Assembly (NCBI RefSeq): GCF_000272405.2
Contig: NZ_AJZM02000348.1
Span: 1 to 28,428 of the forward strand
Direction: 5' to 3'
Length of the DNA stretch: 28,428 nt
Origin: Vibrio tasmaniensis 1F-187
GTDB taxonomy: Bacteria > Pseudomonadota > Gammaproteobacteria > Enterobacterales > Vibrionaceae
In this document: positions 23,222 through 28,428 of the stretch, piece after piece
How positions within the stretch are numbered: the stretch's first letter is position 1
How the letters are laid out: each line of letters starts with the position of its first letter
Position numbers and translations under genes: made by a program
Notes under the pieces: model-generated
The model's input: the letters and a program-made list of their open reading frames with translations, nothing else
Database searches by the model: none
What the model was told of the DNA's origin: nothing

Positions 23222-24169
23222 ATGAGTAATATGTCCAATCTTCAAAACATGATATCAAATCCTCGGCTTAACTCCTATCAAAGCATAACAGGGTCTTCGA
23301 ACGCGAGTGAGCTCATAGGGGCATATCTTTGGAACAAAGATATTTCGTCTGCAATATATCCAATTTTTCAATGTCTTGAAGTATCACTTCGCAACTCGCT
23401 TAATGAATCGATTAAGGCACACTTTGCTATGTCTGATTGGTTTCCCTATCTATTAAAGATAGGTGGGGATAAAAAGTATCAATCTGAGTTGTCATCCAAC
23501 CCTAACTTAGACAGCACCTTCTTTCGAAATGGTATATCAACACCTCCAAGGTCTGGGAGAACAAGGTGGACTTCGTACCATGAGAGTATGCTGAAAACAG
23601 CAAAAAATCGCCTTAGTAAAGAAGGAAAAGCTCTTACAGCGAATGCTATCGTTGCTGAGCTTATGTTTGGTTTTTGGGTCTCTTTGTTTGAACAAAGCTA
23701 CCGGTCAATTTCCCCCTCGAATTCAATTTGGCCTCATATTGAACGAGATGTATTTCCCAATTTGTCTACAACAGAAAGAGACTCCAACAATATTCATCAA
23801 AAGTTACTGTCGTTAAAAGAATTAAGAAATCGATACTCTCATCATGAACCAGTTTGGAAACACTCGTCTGTTTCCGATAAACACACTGCGATTAGTTACC
23901 TTAAACAGTTAATAGATGATGCAGTTATGATTATCCAAGGTATTAGTCTTGAACGATACAACAAACTTAAGTCATCGGGACATATCGCTCACTTTGACGG
24001 AATGTGTACTGTGACGATGCTAGATAGCTATATTTGTGGGGATAAACATCGAAGAGTGGATAAGCGCAAACTAAAGCGTACTATAAGTAAAATGATGAAG
24101 TGTAAGGGGAACTCTCCTGTCACAGTTAACATTGAGAATGTACCCAAGATGCTAATCTATTTAGGTTAA
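23222..24169 (+). CDS. Abi-family (Abi_2/AbiD-like) HEPN protein
   Basis: 315 aa. The N-terminal segment (about 10-60, LIGAYLWNKDISSAIYPIFQ, CLEVSLRNSLNESIK) is the Abi_2 pattern. The central block LRNRYSHHEPVW (201-212) is the R-N-x(3-4)-H-H motif of HEPN ribonucleases in the AbiD/AbiF/RnlA-type families, and AELMFGFWVSLF (145-156) matches the family WxxL-type core. These proteins abort phage infection, probably by RNA cleavage. The gene is monocistronic with a weak ribosome site. Codon use is AT-rich, unlike the GC-richer DNA right after it. The activity and the trigger are unknown here. Confidence 0.85.
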   Translation: MSNMSNLQNMISNPRLNSYQSITGSSNASELIGAYLWNKDISSAIYPIFQCLEVSLRNSLNESIKAHFAMSDWFPYLLKIGGDKKYQSELSSNPNLDSTFFRNGISTPPRSGRTRWTSYHESMLKTAKNRLSKEGKALTANAIVAELMFGFWVSLFEQSYRSISPSNSIWPHIERDVFPNLSTTERDSNNIHQKLLSLKELRNRYSHHEPVWKHSSVSDKHTAISYLKQLIDDAVMIIQGISLERYNKLKSSGHIAHFDGMCTVTMLDSYICGDKHRRVDKRKLKRTISKMMKCKGNSPVTVNIENVPKMLIYLG

Positions 24170-25033
24170 TGCGGCCTTGCTCACCACTTCAGTCAAAACT
24201 TGCCACTTCTAAGTGGTGCACACGAAAAAACATGTCATGGGCTAAACGCGTGACGCTGCGCGACACAGCCCATTACATAAACGTCATCACCACTCAGGCG
24301 GCTGCGCTTTGTCTTCCGTAGCAAGGCTGCTTTAAAGATCTATTACCAGCCCCAAACCCCAAGCTTGGGGCCTTTAGTTCAAATTGAACATAATGTGGAA
24401 TAATACAAAATAGCACGTGCCGATTCGCCAGCAAGCTGTCGGGCACTGGGCTACTTCAAGTATTATTGGACATTATGTGTAAATTTTCACAACCGCACGG
24501 CAAGCGTGCTGCAAGGCGGCCAGGCAAGCTGGCAGTTGTTTATCTGCCTTGCCCAAAAAAACGGGCAAAGCAGGGCAATTGGCTAACGCATCAAAACACA
24601 AACAACGTGTTTCCATGCGAGTAAGTCTGGCGTGAGACTGTAACGCAGTGTTTGCGGGAAGTTTCTGTTGGCCGTGCCGGCCAATGCGCGTGCCCCCGGC
24701 ACTCGGCCAGCCCTCTTAGCTCCCATTCTTTTCTTTGCCCATTTGGCTCCGGGCTGCAGTGTTTGTGTTCCAATAACCACTATCGGTCTAACTTGTTATC
24801 GGGTACCCAGTGTCTAATGAGTATTGTCTTGTCCACAAACACACACCACATCCCCCGCCCACCCTATGCTGCGCCCCGTTCTCTAGTTTAACTAGCTTTG
24901 TGTGCGCTGTTGTTCTATCTGCTTAAGTAGCATTATCACGTGTAATTTATCGGCGCAGCGGTGGTCGTGTCGTGGTGGATTGGTTGGCGTTGTTTAACTG
25001 TTATTAACCATATTTTCGAACGTTAATACAAAA
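24170..25033. other. 864-bp non-coding, GC-richer segment with many inverted repeats
   Basis: No convincing gene on either strand; short frames near 24583-24891 look random. Dyads: CCACTT/AAGTGG at 24203-24216, a 14-bp palindrome CCCCAAGCTTGGGG at 24357-24370, a long imperfect palindrome at 24389-24477, and CTGCCTTGCCC/GGGCAAAGCAG at 24544-24573. The GC content is clearly above the flanking genes, which marks it as foreign to both neighbours. I cannot identify a replication origin, oriT or RNA gene in it. Confidence 0.5.
24389..24477. repeat. 89-bp imperfect palindrome
   Basis: Outer arms 24389-24405 and 24461-24477 match in 15 of 17 positions; inside, TAGC/GCTA (24411-24414, 24450-24453) and GTGCCGA/TCGGGCAC (24417-24423, 24439-24446) extend the dyad. 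The right arm contains TGTCCAATAA on the minus strand, similar to the half-sites of the res region at 22363-22446, so it may bind the same resolvase. Other options are a MITE or a folded cassette site. Confidence 0.55.
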
Positions 25034-25999
25034 CTACTTCTGAGATGATTTTACCAAGGTATCGTAATACTGTGCAGTATCGCGGTTAGTTAGCCTGAAC
25101 TTAAAGAAGCACTTATTCTTGGGTTGTACCGCAGTTTCTTCCTGTTGCTTCTCAAAACTTATTTCTTCCAAAGTTCGATTATCGATAAACCACTTTTTTT
25201 CTAATATCCACATAAATGCGTGTCTAGTGGGTATCGTTATTCGATCGGTGCTCTCTTCTAAGCCGAAATCAGTACGTACTCTACTTTTTTCTTTAGCACT
25301 CAAGTTTGGGTGTAACTCCAATTCGAGTGGTATTTGAGTGTTCCAACTTAAATCTTTGTCTAAAGATTCGTAACTTTTTTGTTTAAATTCCTGCTCATTG
25401 AAGAGCTCTACAATGTCTTTAAAACGAGAAAAGTGAAATGTTTTGAAGTAGGTCTTATGTGTACAAGTACGGTCATATGCTCTAAACATCCAGTTAGTAC
25501 CGTCGTACATGACAGCTAACGGTAATAGCGTTCTGGCTTCGCGGTTGTCACTGTTTTCAGAAAGATAACTTCCACACTTTATAGCGTAACCACCATCAAT
25601 AGCACGAGCTACTTTAGATATACATTCGATGTCTAGTTGGTTAGGAATTTTGCCAATTTTATCAAAGGTGATAATGGTTTTGGGTTCTGAGTAAAGCTTG
25701 TTTTTGTTGAATCCATTCGCCAGCATTCCTAAAGCGGTATCAGCATCAATGTTTAATAGCGGTTCATAACACTCTCGCTTGATGGTGTTCAATTTTGTCT
25801 TTGTATCGTATTGAAAATTATTCGGACGCACGTTGTTATAGTCTGAGATTGCTTTTGAAGCGGCCGCGTTTCCTATGTTGAACATCTCTCCAATATCCGA
25901 ACGCTTTATGATTCCGGTATACCTAAGTTTAAAGTCGATAAAGGCCAACCTATCAGCTTGATTACCCTTTTCTTGTACTAGTTCTTCAAAAGTAGTCAT
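25034..25999 (-). CDS. WYL-domain regulator of BrxR/CapW type
   Basis: 321 aa. Residues about 12-75 are a winged helix (RLAFIDFKLRYTGIIKRSDI, then NAAASKAISDYN and RPNNFQYD, the pattern of BrxR/CapW). A WYL domain follows (about 120-205) with REARTLLPLAVMYDGTNWMF and the YFKTFHFSRF end. A C-terminal WCX-like extension (about 215-321) completes the three-part layout. BrxR/CapW proteins are dimeric repressors that control BREX, CBASS and other defence loci and sense a nucleic-acid signal of infection. Here no BREX or CBASS genes are linked; the Abi/HEPN gene and the PD-(D/E)XK-like gene are the nearest candidates. A CCACA/TGTGG dyad lies at 26034-26053 near its start and could be the operator. 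Confidence 0.85.
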   Translation of the reverse strand: MTTFEELVQEKGNQADRLAFIDFKLRYTGIIKRSDIGEMFNIGNAAASKAISDYNNVRPNNFQYDTKTKLNTIKRECYEPLLNIDADTALGMLANGFNKNKLYSEPKTIITFDKIGKIPNQLDIECISKVARAIDGGYAIKCGSYLSENSDNREARTLLPLAVMYDGTNWMFRAYDRTCTHKTYFKTFHFSRFKDIVELFNEQEFKQKSYESLDKDLSWNTQIPLELELHPNLSAKEKSRVRTDFGLEESTDRITIPTRHAFMWILEKKWFIDNRTLEEISFEKQQEETAVQPKNKCFFKFRLTNRDTAQYYDTLVKSSQK

Positions 26000-26218
26000 G
26001 TCTAATACTCTTTATTATTTTTATTTATCATACCACACAGTGAAGAATGTGGCGCTTTTTGGTTATCAAAATTGATATAAAAATTACATAACGGATCGTA
26101 AGATTAAAAAAGTGCGTTGTTTTTATGTATGCACTATTGATCTTGTGCGTTAAATAGGTATGATTGTCCATAAGAAGAGTTAGGCGCAGTTGTTTAACTC
26201 AAAATGTGGAGATGTATC
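26000..26218. other. Divergent promoter region of the WYL gene
   Basis: No gene. Contains the dyad CCACA-N10-TGTGG (26034-26053), a GTGCGTT repeat (about 26113 and 26146) and GTTAGGC at 26179-26185. The 11-base GTTGTTTAACT at 26189-26199 also occurs at 24989-24999, so the WYL gene is bracketed by two copies of it. Confidence 0.45.
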
Positions 26219-26389
26219 ATGGCTACAAATGGTCAACCTGGTGATAATCGCCGTCATGGGATGGTTCGCGAACGCTCACAAACTCAAACGCCTTCTGGGC
26301 ATTGGGTTAAACGCGATGCGAATACAGGACGTTTTATGGACGTCAAGCAAGATGGGGCACCCTTTAAAGGTGTTCGAAAAGAAAAATAA
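26219..26389 (+). CDS. Conserved 56-aa basic protein
   Basis: 56 aa from ATG 26219, preceded by a GGAGATG ribosome site. The sequence is highly charged and has no membrane segment: MATNGQPGDNRRHGMVRERS, then WVKRDANTGRFMDVKQDGAP and FKGVRKEK at the C terminus. The C-terminal VKRDxxTGRFMDVKxDGxPFKGVRKE pattern is a recurring small-protein family with no known function, seen on plasmids and genomic islands. An upstream ATG at 26204 is in frame but lacks support. It is followed directly by a strong terminator. Confidence 0.82.
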   Translation: MATNGQPGDNRRHGMVRERSQTQTPSGHWVKRDANTGRFMDVKQDGAPFKGVRKEK

Positions 26390-26426
26390 AAAGGCACTTT
26401 CAGTAAAGTACTAAAAGTGCCTTTTT
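26388..26426 (+). terminator. Intrinsic terminator after the 56-aa gene
   Basis: AAAAAGGCACTTT (26388-26400) and AAAGTGCCTTTTT (26414-26426) are perfectly complementary with a 13-base loop, and the left arm begins on the stop codon. Confidence 0.88.
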
Positions 26427-26472
26427 ACAGTGAGGTGAATTATAAGTACCGTTGGCGCGGAAAGCTTATAAG

Positions 26473-26571
26473 GCCCAACACTAAGAGGTTTCAAGCCCTG
26501 TAAGAAAGGCCGATTACTCTGATTTGTCCCGTAATCATACCTTTCTAACGTGTTCACCTCAATCGTTGAAT
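26473..26571 (+). repeat. attC-like 99-bp imperfect palindrome
   Basis: The stretch runs from GCCCAAC (26473-26479, fits RYYYAAC) to GTTGAAT (26565-26571, fits GTTRRRY). Nested stems are GAGGT/ACCTC (26485-26489, 26556-26560), AGAAAGG/CCTTTCT (26503-26509, 26540-26546) and GATTAC/GTAATC (26512-26517, 26531-26536). This fits an integron recombination site, and the GTTAGGC at 26179-26185 would then be the left boundary of a 390-bp cassette. No integrase is seen, so a structured RNA or simple dyad remains possible. Confidence 0.4.
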
Positions 26572-26605
26572 TCCCTCTTCTCCTAATTTTTGGGAGGAAA
26601 CTCTG

Positions 26606-26710
26606 ATGAGTATTCAACAAAAAGCAGTGCAAGTTTGTGCTTATGTGCGCCACCGTCATGGCCGCCTTGAGTATGTATGCAAGCACTTACGCTCTTTGCC
26701 TTGTGCATAG
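26606..26710 (+). CDS. Possible 34-aa basic peptide
   Basis: ATG 26606 is preceded by GGGAGGA with 7-base spacing, a strong site for so short a frame. The 34-aa product is MSIQQKAVQVCAYVRHRHGR followed by LEYVCKHLRSLPCA: Cys- and His-rich and positively charged. It is 61 bp upstream of the PD-(D/E)XK-like gene in the same direction, so it may be a leader or a partner. Function unknown. Confidence 0.45.
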   Translation: MSIQQKAVQVCAYVRHRHGRLEYVCKHLRSLPCA

Positions 26711-26771
26711 AAAAATTAGCGGGAGTCTAGATAGGATCCCTTAAAACAAGCACAGTTAGAAAGGAAAAATT

Positions 26772-27194
26772 ATGTGCAGAAAAGATCTATTGAGAGATAT
26801 CTCATCTACCCTTACAGGCCTTGGATTTGTCGCTAATGACAGTGGTGATTCAATGACCTATCAATCTAATGTCAGATATCCGAGCATTTTTACTGGGAAA
26901 AATGACTACGCTCACTTTATCGTGCATGCGCCCAATAGTACTATTCAGGTCGTTGCTAAATACCAAGAATCGACGGGTACTGCGATGGAAAAGCTAGGTT
27001 ATACCGCTTTTGATGCTGAGCGAACTGTTCACGATGCTTATCTTGTCGTTTGTGGTGGTCATGAACTGCTTAGAGATAGTCGCGCTATCGACTTCTTGAA
27101 CGAAAAGCGCCATATCGCTCCAAAATTGCGAGCATTGACTGTCAATGGCTTAGGTGATTACTTAGCCAACGAACTCAGCTCAGCTGCGGCTTAG
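26772..27194 (+). CDS. Small PD-(D/E)XK-nuclease-like protein
   Basis: 140 aa. The core VVAKYQESTGTAMEKLGYTA (about 57-76) fits the E/Q-x-K strand plus (S/T)G-(T/S)-xxEK motif of small PD-(D/E)XK domain proteins, and the AYLVVCGGHELLRDSRAIDF block (about 88-107) is the following strand and helix. The first catalytic Asp would be in GKNDYAHF (about 43-50). One metal ligand (normally E in ExK) appears as V-A-K, so catalysis is doubtful. Members accompany restriction or phage-defence genes. AGAAAGGAAAAA lies before ATG 26772. It is near the WYL regulator and the Abi gene but in its own unit. Confidence 0.65.
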   Translation: MCRKDLLRDISSTLTGLGFVANDSGDSMTYQSNVRYPSIFTGKNDYAHFIVHAPNSTIQVVAKYQESTGTAMEKLGYTAFDAERTVHDAYLVVCGGHELLRDSRAIDFLNEKRHIAPKLRALTVNGLGDYLANELSSAAA

Positions 27195-27204
27195 ACCGAT
27201 GTCA

Positions 27205-27235
27205 CAACCCTTGTTTGAATATCGAACAGGGGTTG
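27205..27235 (+). terminator. Hairpin after the PD-(D/E)XK-like gene
   Basis: CAACCCTTGTTT (27205-27216) and GAACAGGGGTTG (27224-27235) pair with two mismatches around a short loop; the T tract is weak. Confidence 0.55.
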
Positions 27236-27265
27236 GGATAATCACTTAGATCAACGGTAGGTTTT

Positions 27266-27349
27266 ATGTCGTCTCCTAATCTTTCTCAACAAAAAGCAAT
27301 TCATCACCATAAAGGCCTTTTGCTGGTCACTGTTTTCATATTTTATTAA
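27266..27349 (+). CDS. Possible 27-aa peptide or gene remnant
   Basis: ATG 27266 opens 27 codons with a polar start (SPNLSQQKAIHHHKG) and a hydrophobic end (LLLVTVFIFY). It ends ten bases before the convergent ABC gene. It looks like the cut-off start of a membrane protein, perhaps of a membrane-fusion partner of the exporter; evidence is slight. Confidence 0.25.
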   Translation: MSSPNLSQQKAIHHHKGLLLVTVFIFY

Positions 27350-27358
27350 AATCTACAC

Positions 27359-28428
27359 CTATTGGGGCTTCTCTAAATGAATGGTTCGCGTAGCTGAAGC
27401 TATGGTTTCTGCTCGGTGTGCAATGATGATGCGAGTGATATTTAGTTGCTGAACGTGTTGGTTAATAATAGCTTCATTATTAGCATCAAGGTGGCTCGTA
27501 GATTCATCTAAACAGAGGACTTTAGGCTGCTTATAAAGAGCTCGCGCGAGAAAAATACGTTGAAGTTGCCCGCCGGAAAAGCTACTTCCCATGTCTCCAA
27601 CCAAAGAATAAAAGCCTAATGGTAGTCGTTGAATCTCGGCTAAAATGTTAGCGTGGCGACAACTCTCTTTTAATCTTTCCTCATCATATGGGCTATCAAA
27701 CATGGTGATATTTTCGCTCAGTGTTCCTGAAAGTAGAGTGTCATTTTGCATCACACTTCCTAGGTGTGAACGATACGTTGTTTTATCTAGCTTTTGGATA
27801 TCGATACCATCTAGGTAAATGGTTCCAGTCGTCGGGGAGAGTAAGCCAAGAAGGAGCTTAAGTAAGGTTGTCTTGCCGCATCCAGATTCGCCTGTGATTG
27901 CGATACTTTCTCCTGGTTCTATTTCAAAACTGAGTTGGTTTAGCACCCAAGGTGCTTGGTCAAAATAACGAAAGCTGACGTTCTCAACTTTAATATGACC
28001 TTTCACTGGCAGGGGAAGTGAGGCTTGGCCTGGTGAATCTTCTTGGGTATGTAAAGTGATGTCGGAGAGCCGCTCTAAGTGCAAGGTGAGTAGTTTAAAG
28101 GACAGTATTTTGTCTATGAAGGCAAGAATGCTCGTCGTGAACTGGTTTTTGTACGCAATAAATGCCAATAACATTCCCACCGTCAATTCCCCTTCGATCA
28201 CAATCAAAGCTCCTAAATAAACGACAATAACCATCTCCAACCCAAAAATTAGGTCGTTGAGTGTCGTTTCTGCGATGTCCAGTTTCCCTAATTGAATATC
28301 GGTGTTGATCACTTCTGCATAGCGGTTTAGCCAACTGTTTTGTCGGTGTGTTTCATGGCTAAAGAGTTTAATGGTTTGTATTGCTCGAATACTTTCTAAA
28401 AAATGGGAATCTTCTTTGGCTTCCGCCA
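27359..28428 (-). CDS. Peptidase-type ABC exporter (CvaB/RaxB-like), 3' part
   Basis: Partial: the open frame continues past the right edge of the window. Visible is the end of a membrane domain (residues such as KEDSHFLESIRAIQTIKLFS in the coupling region, then helices VIVVYLGALIVIEG and TVGMLLAFIAYKNQF) and a complete ATPase domain: Walker A GESGCGKT, signature FSGGQLQR, Walker B VLCLDESTSHLD and H-loop IIIAHR. The coupling block and short linker are typical of bacteriocin and RTX exporters that carry an N-terminal C39 peptidase, which would lie outside the window. It probably secretes a double-glycine-leader peptide or protein. Cargo and membrane-fusion partner are not visible here. Confidence 0.9.
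   Translation of the reverse strand, partial: AEAKEDSHFLESIRAIQTIKLFSHETHRQNSWLNRYAEVINTDIQLGKLDIAETTLNDLIFGLEMVIVVYLGALIVIEGELTVGMLLAFIAYKNQFTTSILAFIDKILSFKLLTLHLERLSDITLHTQEDSPGQASLPLPVKGHIKVENVSFRYFDQAPWVLNQLSFEIEPGESIAITGESGCGKTTLLKLLLGLLSPTTGTIYLDGIDIQKLDKTTYRSHLGSVMQNDTLLSGTLSENITMFDSPYDEERLKESCRHANILAEIQRLPLGFYSLVGDMGSSFSGGQLQRIFLARALYKQPKVLCLDESTSHLDANNEAIINQHVQQLNITRIIIAHRAETIASATRTIHLEKPQ

Noticed and set aside
24380..24480. dif-like XerCD site
   Set aside because: Parts resemble XerD-arm TTATGTTAAAT, but the spacing is broken by an extra base and the XerC arm does not match.
24583..24891. Three frames in the GC-rich non-coding island
   Set aside because: Overlapping frames on both strands with low-complexity Arg/Ala/Pro content, typical of random GC-rich DNA.
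26411..26686. 91-codon minus-strand frame
   Set aside because: It crosses the attC-like palindrome and the 34-aa ORF, and has no ribosome site or family pattern.

Overview
The window looks like part of a low-copy plasmid from a member of the Vibrionaceae (Vibrio, Aliivibrio or Photobacterium). This rests on a P1-type parA-parB pair (7199-9471), an iteron origin with its initiator and a RepA-type helicase (18611-20962), two serine recombinases with a recognisable res site, a ParE/Phd-type toxin-antitoxin pair, Vibrio-like base composition, a ToxR-like membrane regulator and a close tryptophanase. No rRNA, tRNA, CRISPR array or transposase was seen. The strain and plasmid cannot be named from sequence alone.

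Layout. 1-3550 carries RidA, a DUF3653-like HTH protein, a DUF2971 protein and a TnaB/Mtr-type aromatic amino-acid permease. 3765-6964 is a minus-strand block with an IbrB-like ParB-domain protein, an IbrA-like PAPS-reductase-family protein and an OprB-type porin. 7199-9471 is parAB. 9549-15566 is accessory metabolism: a broken small ORF, a LysE/RhtB exporter, two overlapping tiny ORFs, a ToxR-like regulator, tryptophanase (tnaA), a staphylopine-dehydrogenase-family enzyme and a short GNAT protein. A perfect 21-bp-stem palindrome (15586-15630) separates this from a tightly overlapping three-gene minus-strand operon (17611-15635: membrane-anchored P-loop ATPase, secreted unknown protein, YdjM/DUF457 membrane protein). 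18482-20962 is the replication region. 21100-23074 is the stability region (recombinase, toxin-antitoxin, res, resolvase). 23222-27194 looks like a defence-type accessory region: an Abi/HEPN protein, a long GC-richer non-coding segment, a WYL regulator of BrxR/CapW type, a conserved 56-aa protein, an attC-like imperfect palindrome and a small PD-(D/E)XK-like protein. The window ends inside a peptidase-type (CvaB-like) ABC exporter.

How the parts may work together (inference). TnaA releases indole, pyruvate and ammonia through 2-aminoacrylate. The aromatic permease supplies tryptophan, RidA removes the reactive enamine, and pyruvate is the 2-oxo acid used by one branch of the staphylopine-type opine dehydrogenase family. 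This makes a plausible plasmid-borne tryptophan/indole/opine module, but the nicotianamine-synthase-like partner expected for a metallophore is absent. The observation most worth checking is a 24-of-26 base match between a palindrome inside parB and the perfect palindrome 6.4 kb away, a candidate for the plasmid's own ParB-binding site.
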